Shown: in pieces, positions 26,760 to 35,773 of the stretch
Position numbering within the stretch: position 1 is the first letter of the stretch
Layout: each line of letters opens with the position of its first letter
NCBI RefSeq assembly: GCF_002846335.1
Contig: NZ_PJMQ01000001.1
Coordinates: 2,480,001-2,544,000, forward strand
Direction: 5' to 3'
DNA from: Janthinobacterium sp. 61
GTDB taxonomy: Bacteria; Pseudomonadota; Gammaproteobacteria; Burkholderiales; Burkholderiaceae_D
DNA: 64,000 bases
Program-made: the position numbers and the translations under genes
The notes under the pieces: generated by a model
What the model was told of the DNA's origin: nothing
Database searches by the model: none
What the model saw: only the letters and a program-made list of their open reading frames with translations

Positions 26760-29603
26760 TTACTTTAAGGTAACATTTTTGCGTTCCGGATACAGCACCA
26801 CCTGCACATAATTGTGCATGTCCAGGTAGCGCTGCGCCGCCTGCTTGACGGCTTGCGGCGTGATCGCCCGCACGCGCTGCTCGTAGCGCAATATCTGCGC
26901 GGGATCACGGCCCTGCGTCACCGAACCCATCAGTTGGTTCATCCAGTAATTATTTTCCCGCAATGACTTCTGCTGGCGCGTGATCCAGTTCAGCTTGACC
27001 TTTTCCAGGTCGGCCACGGACGGCCCCTCGGCCTTCATCTTGTTGATTTCGGCAAAGGCGGCGGCGATCACCTTGTCCACGTTTTCCGGGCCCGTCGGCA
27101 AGTTCAGCGCCACCGAATAATGGCCATACGGATGCTGGCCCATGGAGGTTTCGAAGCCGCCGCCATAGATCATGCTCATCTTTTCGCGCAGCACTTCGAT
27201 GACTTTCAGATTCAGCACCTCGCCCAGCGCCTGCAGGGTCAGCTTTTGCTCGTCCGAATACGTCGCGGCGCCATTGAAGGTGATGGAAATCGTGCTTTTC
27301 GGCTCGCTGCCCATATAGATGTCCTTCTTGACGATCCCGGCCACCGGGCGCATGCCCACGTCCCGGTAGGCGTGCGCCACCTCGGTCACGGGCAAGGTAC
27401 CCAGGTAGCTGGCGATCAGCGGCTTGATCTTGTCGAGCTCGAAGCTGCCCGTGAAGATGAAGGTCATGTCGCGCGCGCTGGAAAAGCGCTGGCGGAAGAT
27501 CTCCAGCGAGCGGTCCAGGCCCACCTTGTCGAAGTCGGCCGCGCGCGGTACGCCATCGACGCGCGGGTTGTCGCCAAACATGGCGTGCTGGATGGCATCG
27601 TAAAACACGGCTTCCGGCTGCGCCATGCTGTTTTTCGCCAGGTCCTGCTGCTTGCCGATGAAGGACTGGTACAGGCCCGCATCCTTGCGCACGTCATGGA
27701 AATACAGGGTCACCAGTTGCAGCATGGCTTCCACGTCGGCGCTGCTGGCCGAACCGCCAAAACCTTCGCTCAGTTCGCCCAGCGAAGCACCCACGTTGAC
27801 CGTCTTGCCGGCCAGCACTTTTTGCAAGTCCAGCGGCGCCAGGTCTTTCAAACCCATGCTGCCGACCACGGCGCTGGCATAGCGGGCATTGTAGATGTCG
27901 GCGTCGCCAAACAGGGACTGGCCGCCGAAGCGGGTCGAGCCCATCAGCACCTGGTCATTCTTGAAATCCGTCGGTTTCAGCAGCACGCGCACGCCATTGC
28001 CCAGGGTCAGTTCCGTCACGCCGATGGCGCTATTCAACTTTTCAGCGACGATGCTGCCGCCGGCCGGCGGGCCATCCATCAGCTTGCTGGCCAGCACTTT
28101 TTCCGTGCGCGGCTCGACCTTTTGCCGCTCGGCTTGCGCCACCGCGTCGAGCAATTGCTGCTGTGTCGGCACAGCCGAGGCCGTATCGCCCGCTTTCGGC
28201 TCGCCCCCCATGAAGACGACGAGTTTCTTTTGCTGGTCGGGGATGACCCTGGCCACCGTCTCATTGATTTCCTGCAAGGTTACCTGCGGCAAGAGTTCCT
28301 GTGCGTACAGCAATTCATTGGCGATGCCGGGGATGGCTTCCTGCTCCAGGAAGTTGCGCGAATACTCTGCCACGAAACCGGAGGAATCGGACTTGTCGCG
28401 CTCGCTGTATGCGCGCTCGTAATTGCGCAGCATGTTCTTGCGCGCGCGGTCCAGCTCATCCTGGCTGAAACCAAAGCGGCGCGCCCGCTCATCTTCGTGC
28501 ACCAGCGCGTCGACAGCCGGCTGCACGCCGCCCTTGCCCAGCAAGGCGTACGCGCTGAACGATTCGTAGCCACGCACCAGCTTGCCCATGCTGCTGCCGC
28601 CCTGGATGAATGGGGGATGGGCTTGCTGCGTCAATTCCTGCATGCGTGCGCTGAGCATCTGGCCGTACAGGTTTTCGATCATCTGGCGGCGGTAGTCGGC
28701 AATGGTGACGGGCTCCTGCGCGGCGCGGACCGGGTAGCGGATGAAGACGGTGTCGTCCGGCGCTTCCTTGTCCGTGATCACCAGCGCTTCCGTCTGCGAG
28801 CGCTGCGGCACTTCCGCATACAGGCGCGGCCGGGGTTTCGCGGGGTTTTTCAGCTTGCCGAAATGCTGCTGGATCAGCTTTTCAGCCTGTTTCGGCTCCA
28901 CGTCACCGACCACCATCACGGCCATCAGGTCGGGCCGGTACCAATCCTTGTAGAAACGTTTGATGGCTTCCGGCTTGAAGGTTTTCAAGACGGATTCCTT
29001 GCCGATCGGCATGCGTTCCGCATAGCGCGAACCGTTCAGCAGCTTGGGATACAGGACCTTGTTCATGCGGTCGCTGGCGCCCTTGCCCAGGCGCGCCTCT
29101 TCCAGCACGATGCCGCGCTCGCTGTTGATGTCGGCCGGATTGAATTTCAAGCCATGCGCCCAGTCTTCCAGCACGAGGAAGCCCTTTTCCAGGTTTTCCT
29201 TCTTGTTCGTCGGAATCGGCAGCACGTACACAGTTTCATCGAAACTCGTGTAGGCGTTCAAGTCGGCGCCGAACTTCACGCCGATCGATTGCAGATACGA
29301 AATCAGCTCATTGCGCTTGAAATGCGTGGAGCCATTGAAGGCCATGTGTTCGGTGAAATGCGCCAGGCCCTGCTGGTCGTCATCTTCGAGGATGGAGCCG
29401 GCTTTCACCACCAGGCGCAACTCCACTTTCTGGGCAGGACGGGCATTTTTCTTGATGTAGTAGGTCAAGCCATTCGGCAATTTCCCGACGGTCACTTCTG
29501 GTGCCAGTGGCAGGGGGTCGCTCAAACGGATTTCCGCCTGGGCCATGCAGGCGCACGCCAGCAAGACGGCGCCCGAGATCAGGCGTAATTTACTCAGCTT
29601 CAT
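26760..29603 (-). CDS. M16 family zinc metallopeptidase (exported)
   Basis: A 947-residue two-half insulinase-type protease. Sec signal peptide at 1-23 (ACACMAQA-E). The inverted zinc motif HFTEH gives His82, Glu85 and His86, and the third ligand glutamate lies in the ERGIVLEE segment (162-169). The second half lacks a zinc motif, as usual for the inactive partner domain. R/Y-type substrate-binding residues occur in the C-terminal half (near 860). It is expected to be periplasmic; the substrate is unknown. Transcribed away from the riboswitch-ribB unit. Confidence 0.92.
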   Translation of the reverse strand: MKLSKLRLISGAVLLACACMAQAEIRLSDPLPLAPEVTVGKLPNGLTYYIKKNARPAQKVELRLVVKAGSILEDDDQQGLAHFTEHMAFNGSTHFKRNELISYLQSIGVKFGADLNAYTSFDETVYVLPIPTNKKENLEKGFLVLEDWAHGLKFNPADINSERGIVLEEARLGKGASDRMNKVLYPKLLNGSRYAERMPIGKESVLKTFKPEAIKRFYKDWYRPDLMAVMVVGDVEPKQAEKLIQQHFGKLKNPAKPRPRLYAEVPQRSQTEALVITDKEAPDDTVFIRYPVRAAQEPVTIADYRRQMIENLYGQMLSARMQELTQQAHPPFIQGGSSMGKLVRGYESFSAYALLGKGGVQPAVDALVHEDERARRFGFSQDELDRARKNMLRNYERAYSERDKSDSSGFVAEYSRNFLEQEAIPGIANELLYAQELLPQVTLQEINETVARVIPDQQKKLVVFMGGEPKAGDTASAVPTQQQLLDAVAQAERQKVEPRTEKVLASKLMDGPPAGGSIVAEKLNSAIGVTELTLGNGVRVLLKPTDFKNDQVLMGSTRFGGQSLFGDADIYNARYASAVVGSMGLKDLAPLDLQKVLAGKTVNVGASLGELSEGFGGSASSADVEAMLQLVTLYFHDVRKDAGLYQSFIGKQQDLAKNSMAQPEAVFYDAIQHAMFGDNPRVDGVPRAADFDKVGLDRSLEIFRQRFSSARDMTFIFTGSFELDKIKPLIASYLGTLPVTEVAHAYRDVGMRPVAGIVKKDIYMGSEPKSTISITFNGAATYSDEQKLTLQALGEVLNLKVIEVLREKMSMIYGGGFETSMGQHPYGHYSVALNLPTGPENVDKVIAAAFAEINKMKAEGPSVADLEKVKLNWITRQQKSLRENNYWMNQLMGSVTQGRDPAQILRYEQRVRAITPQAVKQAAQRYLDMHNYVQVVLYPERKNVTLK

Positions 29604-29794
29604 GTATTCTCAACGGTAAGATTCAGTAGGCGTACCTTACACTGAAATCGTCTTTCGGCCATTAAAAACAGCTTAGGAAAGACGGCTTTCCCCAGGCAGC
29701 TTTGCCGCACAAGAAACTCAGCAGTACCCTGTCACATTTTTTCAATTGTGCTAAAGTATTGCCGCCGGTCATGTGGACCGGCACAACAATACGT

Positions 29795-29935
29795 CTTCGG
29801 GGCGGGGTGCGATTCCCCACCGGCGGTAAGACCGGCAACGGTCAAGCCCGCGAGCGCCTGTCAAACTTCGTTTGGCAGGGTCAGCAGATCCGGTGTGATT
29901 CCGGGGCCGACGGTATAGTCCGGATGAAAGAAGAT
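29795..29935 (+). ncRNA. FMN riboswitch (RFN element)
   Basis: The conserved RFN blocks appear in order: CTTCGGGGCGGGGTGCGATT, CCCCACCGGCGGTAA, AGCCCGCGAGCG, then GGTCAGCAGATCCGG and GGGGCCGACGGTATAGTCCGG, closing with GAAAGAAG. It sits 100 bases before ribB. Binding of FMN is expected to lower ribB expression. A 7-bp hairpin (CATCGAC/GTCGATG at 29956-29971) lies between aptamer and gene, but the switching mechanism is not clear. Confidence 0.97.
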
Positions 29936-30034
29936 GTGCAGTAAACGCGATGTCCCATCGACCCGTCGATGCGGCCGGCTGCGTCTATTCGCTTGCCCTG
30001 CAGCGTTTTTCGCCTATGCGAGGAGCGTTTCACC

Positions 30035-30682
30035 ATGTTAGTCAACAGCTATACCCTGCTTTCCAACGACCTGGAAGGTCGCATTCAATCCGCACTGGCC
30101 GCCATGCGCGCCGGCATCCCCGTCATCCTGCTCGACGATTTCGACCGCGAAAACGAAGCCGACCTGATCCTGTCTGCGGAAAAAATCACGAACGAAACCA
30201 TGGCTCTGCTGATCCGCGAATGTAGCGGCATCGTCTGCCTGTGCCTGCCCACGGACGTCGTCAGCGCGCTGGAATTGCCGCCCATGTCGTCCGACAATGG
30301 CAGCCGCTACGGCACGCCATTTACCGTCTCCATCGAGGCGCGCGACGGCGTCACGACGGGCGTGTCGGCCGCCGACCGCGTGACCACCATCCGCGCCGCC
30401 ATCGCGCCGAATGCCAAGCCGGCCGACCTGGTCCGTCCCGGCCACGTCTTCCCCCTGCGCGCCGCGCCCGGTGGCGTGCTCGAGCGCCGTGGCCACACGG
30501 AAGGCTCCGTCGACCTGTCGCGCATGGCGGGCCTGAATCCGGCCGCCGTGCTGTGCGAACTGATGAACCCGGACGGCAGCATGATGCGCGGCGACGATAT
30601 CGAGCGCTTCGCCGAACTGCATGGCATGCCGATCCTGACCATCGAAGAACTGGTGGAGTGGCGCAGCACGCGCGAGCAGTAA
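30035..30682 (+). CDS. ribB: 3,4-dihydroxy-2-butanone 4-phosphate synthase RibB
   Basis: Converts ribulose 5-phosphate to the four-carbon precursor of riboflavin. The start at 30035 is preceded by AGGAG; 215 residues equals the stand-alone RibB size, with no GTP cyclohydrolase II fusion. Acidic motif [23 protein letters not shown], the [17 protein letters not shown] stretch and [20 protein letters not shown] are all conserved. Expression is controlled by the upstream FMN riboswitch. Confidence 0.96.
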   Translation: MLVNSYTLLSNDLEGRIQSALAAMRAGIPVILLDDFDRENEADLILSAEKITNETMALLIRECSGIVCLCLPTDVVSALELPPMSSDNGSRYGTPFTVSIEARDGVTTGVSAADRVTTIRAAIAPNAKPADLVRPGHVFPLRAAPGGVLERRGHTEGSVDLSRMAGLNPAAVLCELMNPDGSMMRGDDIERFAELHGMPILTIEELVEWRSTREQ

Positions 30683-30686
30683 GCGC

Positions 30687-32060
30687 TCAGGCGGCGGCCA
30701 CGGCCTTGGGCAAATGTACGTGTCTGTACACGAGGCACGCCGCCAGGCCATACGCGGCGGCAATCGTCGCGTAGGCCAGCGGCAAACGCAGCGACCAGTC
30801 CTGCACCATGTGCAGGATGCTGCCGATCAACGCCACGCCCACCAGGGCACCGATCTGGCGGTTGGCATTCAGGGCCGCCGCCGCGCTGTTCGCATGCTGC
30901 TTGCCGGCCACCCGCATCACGGTGGCCGTCATGGCGGGAATGGCAATGCCGATGGCCACGTTCATCACAGCCGTGCCCAGCGCCAGCAGCGCGTAAGGCG
31001 TACCCGGACGCAAGCCCATCAGAAGCAAGGCCATGACGGCCCCCACCAGCAAACCTGACAGCATGGGCAAGCGCGTGCCATGACGTGCCGCAATACTTCC
31101 TGCCATGAAGTTCCCCACCGTATAGGCCGCCATCATGGGCAACAGGCGCAAGCCCGACTGCAAGGCATCGGCGCCGCCAGACTGCTGCAGGAACAGGCTC
31201 AATAAAAACAGCTGGCCGAATACGCAGAAATTAATCAAGAAGCCCACGCCATTGGCCGCGCCAAAGCTGCTGCTATGAAACAATTCACGCGGCAACAGCG
31301 GATGGCTGCCGCGACGTTCGCGCCGCAACAACTGCCAGGCCGACAGGACCATCAATGCCCCCGCCGCCAGCACGCCAGGCGACAGCCAGCCCAGCACTGG
31401 GCCTTCGATCAAGATAAAACTCAGGCCAGCCAGCGCCGCCACACCGAGCACATGACTGAACAGCGACAAGGCGCGCTGCTGGCGTGCCGGCGCGGCCAGC
31501 AGCACTTGCGCCATGACGATGGCCAGCACGCCCAGCGGCACATTCACCCAGAAGACGCTGCGCCAGCCGAACTGGTGCACAAGGATGCCACCGATCAGGG
31601 GGCCGGACGCGCCCGCCACGCCCACCAGCGCCGACCAGGCGCCCAGCATGCGCGTGCGTTCGCGCTCGTCGTCAAAGCTGTGCGTCAGCAAGCTGAGCGA
31701 ACTGGGCATGAACAGGGCCGCGCCCGCACCCTGCAACAGGCGCGCCGCCGTCAGGAAATGCCCGTCGGGTGCGGCGCCGCACAACACCGAACCGAGGATG
31801 AAGATGCCCAGGCCGCCCTGGTAGACGGCTTTCGGGCCAAAGCGGTCCGCCAGCGCGCCGCCGGCCAGCAACAGCGCGGCAAACGTCAGCGTATAGCCGT
31901 CGACGACCCAGACCAGACCCGTCAGCGGTATGGCCAGGTCCAGCGCGATATCGGACAGGGCCACGTTGACGGCAGTGACGTCAAGCATGGCCATGACGAA
32001 GCCAAAGGCCAGGGTCAGCAGGATCAAGCCGCTGGCGCGGCGCGGTGTGGCGGTAGACAT
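30687..32060 (-). CDS. MFS drug/H+ antiporter, DHA2 (EmrB/QacA) family
   Basis: A 457-residue inner-membrane exporter with about 14 hydrophobic spans. Motif DVTAVNVALSDI at the first span, GALADRFGPKAVYQGGL (motif A loop) and a G-P-L-I-G-G (motif C-type) segment mark the family. I chose the ATG at 32060 (MSTATPRR); the frame is open upstream to 32330 across the divergent regulator gene, which is not coding in this direction. Divergent from the LysR gene with an operator-like dyad between them, so probably regulated by it. The drug or metabolite exported is unknown. Confidence 0.9.
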   Translation of the reverse strand: MSTATPRRASGLILLTLAFGFVMAMLDVTAVNVALSDIALDLAIPLTGLVWVVDGYTLTFAALLLAGGALADRFGPKAVYQGGLGIFILGSVLCGAAPDGHFLTAARLLQGAGAALFMPSSLSLLTHSFDDERERTRMLGAWSALVGVAGASGPLIGGILVHQFGWRSVFWVNVPLGVLAIVMAQVLLAAPARQQRALSLFSHVLGVAALAGLSFILIEGPVLGWLSPGVLAAGALMVLSAWQLLRRERRGSHPLLPRELFHSSSFGAANGVGFLINFCVFGQLFLLSLFLQQSGGADALQSGLRLLPMMAAYTVGNFMAGSIAARHGTRLPMLSGLLVGAVMALLLMGLRPGTPYALLALGTAVMNVAIGIAIPAMTATVMRVAGKQHANSAAAALNANRQIGALVGVALIGSILHMVQDWSLRLPLAYATIAAAYGLAACLVYRHVHLPKAVAAA

Positions 32061-32138
32061 GATATTCCTTGCAGTGACGGCGGGGCAGCCATTATGGGAG
32101 CGTTGCACAATGCGGTAAACAGGCATAAACTCGGCGCT

Positions 32139-32158
32139 ATGATGCAAAAATGCATCAT
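32139..32158. promoter_or_regulatory. Probable LysR operator between MFS and regulator genes
   Basis: A perfect 8-bp dyad, ATGATGCA / TGCATCAT, separated by AAAA. It contains a T-N11-A arrangement and lies 20 bases before the regulator start and 79 from the exporter start. Confidence 0.6.
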
Positions 32159-32178
32159 GCAACCGAATAAGGAATGCC

Positions 32179-33045
32179 ATGGACTGGGATAACGCGCGCA
32201 TCTTTCTCGCCATCGGTCGCGCCGGCACCCTGCGCGGCGCGGCCGCCCTGCTGTGCATCGACCAGGCCACTTGCGGGCGCCGCCTGGCCGCGCTGGAAAG
32301 CTCCTTGGGCGCCACCCTGTTCCTGCGCACGCCTTCCGGCTACGTGCCCACGCCGGCTGGCGAACTGGCGCTCACAGCCGCCGAAGCGATGGAGCGGGCG
32401 GCCGACAAGCTGCAGCGCGAGATGCAGGGCGTCGACAACCGCCTGTCCGGCCTCGTGCGCGTGGCCACCACCGACACCATGGCCAGCCATTTCGTCATCC
32501 GTGCCATGCAGCAGCTGCACGCGGCCCACCCCGACATCCGCATCGTGCTCAACGTGGCGCCCGCGCTGGCCAGCCTGACGCGGCGCGAAGCGGACCTGGC
32601 CGTGCGCGGCGTGCGCCCGACCGACCCGGACCTCATTTCCCGCCACCTGGTCAAGCGCAGCCTGGGCCTGTACGCGTCGCAAGCCTACCTGGCCGAACGG
32701 GGCGAGCCCGTGCGCGGCACGGCGCTGGCCGGGCACGACATCGTCATTTACCACCATTCCGTGACGCCCCGTCATGGAGAAAAAATTGCCGGCGAGCCCG
32801 TCGCCAACGCCAGGGTCGCCATGGAAGTCAATTCGGCGGCGATGCTGCAGGAAGCCACGCGCGCCGGCCTGGGCGTGGCCGAGCTGGCCACCCACCTGGG
32901 CGACATCGACCCGCAACTGGTGCGCATCTGGCCCGAGCGGGCGGAAGCGTACGACGTATGGCTGGTCATGCATGCGGACCTGAACCGTTCGGCACGCGTG
33001 CGGGCGGCGGCCGACGCGATTATCGCCAGCGTGGCCGGACAATAG
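32179..33045 (+). CDS. LysR family transcriptional regulator
   Basis: A 288-residue regulator. The winged helix-turn-helix is at residues 1-60 (MDWDNARIFLAIGRAGTLRG, then AALLCIDQATCGRRLAALE), followed by a type 2 periplasmic-binding-like effector domain. The helix-turn-helix carries C-rich variants (LCIDQATCG) unusual for the family. It is divergent from the MFS exporter across 118 bp with an ATGATGCA dyad, the classical arrangement for local control of an efflux gene. The inducer is unknown. Confidence 0.9.
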   Translation: MDWDNARIFLAIGRAGTLRGAAALLCIDQATCGRRLAALESSLGATLFLRTPSGYVPTPAGELALTAAEAMERAADKLQREMQGVDNRLSGLVRVATTDTMASHFVIRAMQQLHAAHPDIRIVLNVAPALASLTRREADLAVRGVRPTDPDLISRHLVKRSLGLYASQAYLAERGEPVRGTALAGHDIVIYHHSVTPRHGEKIAGEPVANARVAMEVNSAAMLQEATRAGLGVAELATHLGDIDPQLVRIWPERAEAYDVWLVMHADLNRSARVRAAADAIIASVAGQ

Positions 33046-33112
33046 GGCCGCCCGCGCACGCCTGCACGGCCAGGGAATCGCTTGTATCGAGCGCATCCAA
33101 TGTTAAGATGCC

Positions 33113-33931
33113 ATGATGACCCTATCCGTCTCCCTCATCATCAGCCTGCGCCGCCTGCACCGGGCCACCATGGCCTGGCTGGTCAGCTGGTGGCGCATGC
33201 TGCATTTCGCCACCCTCGTGTTTTCGCTGGCCCTGTCGCCGTCGAGCTATAACCGCGACAACCGCCCCATCCTCGCGCACCGCCTGGTGACAAACACGGC
33301 GCCCAATCTCGTGTGGTTCAGCGTGGCCTGCGCGCTGGTCAGCCTGGTCCTCATCCGCATCGTTGTCGTCAGCGCGCAAAGCTACGGCCTGTCGCGCTAT
33401 GCGCTGGAAATGGTGGTGCGCGTGCTGGTGCTGGAACTGATACCGCTGACGGCCGCCCTGTTCGTGGCCCTGCGCCTGACCCTGCCCGACGGCATTGCGT
33501 TTGCGCAAATGCGCTCGAGTGGCGTGCTCGACACCATGCAGCACCAGGGCGTCGACCTGCTGCGCCGCGAATACTTTCCGCGCGTCATGTCCGGCATCTT
33601 CGCCGTGTGGATGCTGGCCATCGTCAGCTGCGTCACCTCGCTGATCCTCGCCTACCTCACCATCTATGGCTTTACGCCGTGGGCGCTGCAAGGCTACACG
33701 CGCGTGGTCGGGCAAATCTTCAATCCGGCCGTGGCCCTGATCCTGATGCTCAAGGTCATCTTCTTCAGCTTTGCCGTGGCCCTGATCCCGCTGGCCTCCT
33801 CGTATTACCCGGAGGAGCCGCACGGCAGACGCAAGCGCCTGTGGGCCGCGCACGGCCTGTCCGAAATGCTGCGCCTTTTTTCCGTCATCCTGCTGATCGA
33901 AGTGGCTTCGCTGATGGGCAATTACTACTGA
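33113..33931 (+). CDS. MlaE/YrbE-type permease of an MCE lipid transporter
   Basis: A 272-residue integral membrane protein with 5-6 spans. The pattern around AQSYGLSRYALEMVVRVLVLELIPLTAALFVALRL, the amphipathic MRSSGVLDTMQHQGVDLLRREYFPRVMSGIF helix and the LKVIFFSFAVALIPLASSYY segment correspond to the MlaE permease family, though divergent. An MCE protein gene and a lipoprotein gene follow directly. MlaE-type permeases normally need an MlaF-type ATPase, which is absent on both sides. Likely moves phospholipid between inner and outer membrane; direction unknown. Confidence 0.78.
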   Translation: MMTLSVSLIISLRRLHRATMAWLVSWWRMLHFATLVFSLALSPSSYNRDNRPILAHRLVTNTAPNLVWFSVACALVSLVLIRIVVVSAQSYGLSRYALEMVVRVLVLELIPLTAALFVALRLTLPDGIAFAQMRSSGVLDTMQHQGVDLLRREYFPRVMSGIFAVWMLAIVSCVTSLILAYLTIYGFTPWALQGYTRVVGQIFNPAVALILMLKVIFFSFAVALIPLASSYYPEEPHGRRKRLWAAHGLSEMLRLFSVILLIEVASLMGNYY

Positions 33932-33986
33932 TGCCCCGCCCGCCACCGCCAGCGATCCCGAATTACCCATACGAGAGCCAGAATCC

Positions 33987-35018
33987 ATGAGCCAGAGCCA
34001 GCCCCCCAATCCCGACCAGGTCGACGTCACCGCGCCTGCCGGTCTCACGCAAGATGCCGTCCTGCCCGCCCCGCCGCCCGTGCGCCACGCCGAACTGAAG
34101 GCGGCCATCCTGCTCGTCTTCATGTTCGTGCTGGTGGTCGGCTCCGTCGTCTACCTGATGTACGCGCGCGGCGCCTTCGAGGCAACGCAAACGCTGGTGC
34201 TGACTACCGACGATTCGGACGGCGTGGGCGTGGGCGCCGACCTGACCTTTTCCGGCTTTCCCATTGGCCGCGTGCAGCGCATCGAGCTGGCGCCGGACGG
34301 CAAGGCCCGCGTCATCATCGATGTGCCGAGAAAAGACGCGCACTGGCTGCGCAGCAGCTCCATCTTCACGCTGGAACGGGGCATCGTGGGCGGCGCCAAG
34401 CTGCGCGCCTATAGCGGCATCCTGACGGACCCGCCGCTGCCCGACGACGCCACGCGCGACCTGCTGGTGGGCGACATGGCGGCGGAAATCCCCCGCCTGC
34501 TGGCCGCCGCCAAAGACCTGTTGAACAACCTGGGCAGCCTGACGGGCACCGATTCCCCGCTCGACGGCACCCTGCGCAATGTGCAGGCCGTGACCGGCAA
34601 ATTGAGCGGCCCGGGCGGCGCCATGGGCTTGCTGACGGGCGACGACAAGCAGTCGCGCCTGCTGGTCGAACGGGCCAACGCCCTGCTGGTCACGGCCGAC
34701 CAGCTGGCGCGCCGCACGGATGGCCTGGTAGCCAATGCCGATACGCGCGTATTTGGCGAAAAAGGTGTCATGACGGATGCCCAGGCGACCATCGTGCAGC
34801 TGAACGCCCTCTTGGCCGACACGCGCGCCAGCCTGAAAAAGGTCGATGCCGTGCTGGTCGAGGCGCAAGCCGTGGGCGCCAATGCCAGGGTAGCGACAGC
34901 CGACCTGGGCCCGCTGCGCGCGGACGTGGAAAGCAATCTGCGCAAGGTCGAGCAACTGGTCAATGAAATCAACCGCAAATGGCCATTCAAGCGCAATCCG
35001 GAGATCAAACTGCCATGA
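33987..35018 (+). CDS. MCE-domain (MlaD-type) protein
   Basis: A 343-residue periplasmic substrate-binding protein anchored by a single N-terminal transmembrane segment (about residues 45-63), preceded by a proline-rich cytoplasmic stretch. The MCE domain follows (GVGVGADLTFSGFPIGRVQRIEL), then a long helical, alanine/leucine-rich region. Its TGA overlaps the ATG of the lipoprotein gene by four bases. It is longer than E. coli MlaD (183), closer to the MCE proteins of multi-component systems. Confidence 0.85.
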   Translation: MSQSQPPNPDQVDVTAPAGLTQDAVLPAPPPVRHAELKAAILLVFMFVLVVGSVVYLMYARGAFEATQTLVLTTDDSDGVGVGADLTFSGFPIGRVQRIELAPDGKARVIIDVPRKDAHWLRSSSIFTLERGIVGGAKLRAYSGILTDPPLPDDATRDLLVGDMAAEIPRLLAAAKDLLNNLGSLTGTDSPLDGTLRNVQAVTGKLSGPGGAMGLLTGDDKQSRLLVERANALLVTADQLARRTDGLVANADTRVFGEKGVMTDAQATIVQLNALLADTRASLKKVDAVLVEAQAVGANARVATADLGPLRADVESNLRKVEQLVNEINRKWPFKRNPEIKLP

Positions 35019-35686
35019 GAAATATCCATATCCTCCTGTCTGCCCTGGCCATGACAGCGCTTGCAGCCTGCTCCAGCGGCCCGCCCGTGCCGGACTGGAA
35101 AATGAATGCGCAAAGCTCCGTCGAACGGTTTCAGGCGGCTTACTTGAATGGCAACACCCTGGTCGAACAGACGGAATTCCGGCGCGCCCGCAGCCAGGTG
35201 GCCGGCACGGGCAAGCTCGACCTCGTGGCACGCATCGAACTGCTGCGCTGCGCCGCCCGCGTGGCCAGCCTGGCATTCGAGGACTGTGCCGGCTTTGACG
35301 CCCTGCAGGCCGACGCGACAGCCGCCGACCGCGCGTATGCGGCCTGGCTGGCCGGCAAGGCGCAGGGGCCCGACATCGCCCTGCTGCCGGAAACGCAGCG
35401 GGCGGCAGCCAGCGCCAGCTCGGACACGGCCGCCGCCAGCGCCGTGGCAGCCATCAAGGACCCGCTGTCGCAGCTGGTGGCGGCCGGCGTACTGCTACGC
35501 TCTGGCCGCGCCACGCCGGACCTGCTTGATACGGCCGTGGCTACCGCCTCGGATCAGGGCTGGCGCCGTCCTCTGCTGGCGTGGCTGGGCGTGCAGCGCC
35601 TGCGCGCCGAACAGGCGGGCGACACGCAAGCGGCGCAGCGCATCGCGCGGCGCATGGCGATCGTGGAGCAGCCGCTGGCGCCTTGA
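35015..35686 (+). CDS. Lipoprotein of the MCE operon
   Basis: The start at 35015 overlaps the MCE stop (ATGA) and yields a clear lipoprotein signal: MRNIHILLSALAMTALAACSSG with lipobox LAAC, Cys19. About 223 residues; the rest is helical and alanine-rich with no known domain. By context it may be the outer-membrane-side partner of the MCE system, analogous to PqiC or MlaA in position, but no sequence similarity to either could be seen. Confidence 0.75.
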   Translation: MRNIHILLSALAMTALAACSSGPPVPDWKMNAQSSVERFQAAYLNGNTLVEQTEFRRARSQVAGTGKLDLVARIELLRCAARVASLAFEDCAGFDALQADATAADRAYAAWLAGKAQGPDIALLPETQRAAASASSDTAAASAVAAIKDPLSQLVAAGVLLRSGRATPDLLDTAVATASDQGWRRPLLAWLGVQRLRAEQAGDTQAAQRIARRMAIVEQPLAP

Positions 35687-35773
35687 GCGTGCCGATGGCG
35701 AGCCTGGAGCAGGCAGAATCAGGCATAATCGAGCCAGGATGACAGCTATGCCGTGCAGCAGCGAGGTGTGACG

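Noticed and set aside
27120..29588. 822-residue open frame opposite the M16 protease gene
   Set aside because: Same shadow effect; no domain, and the protease frame explains the region.
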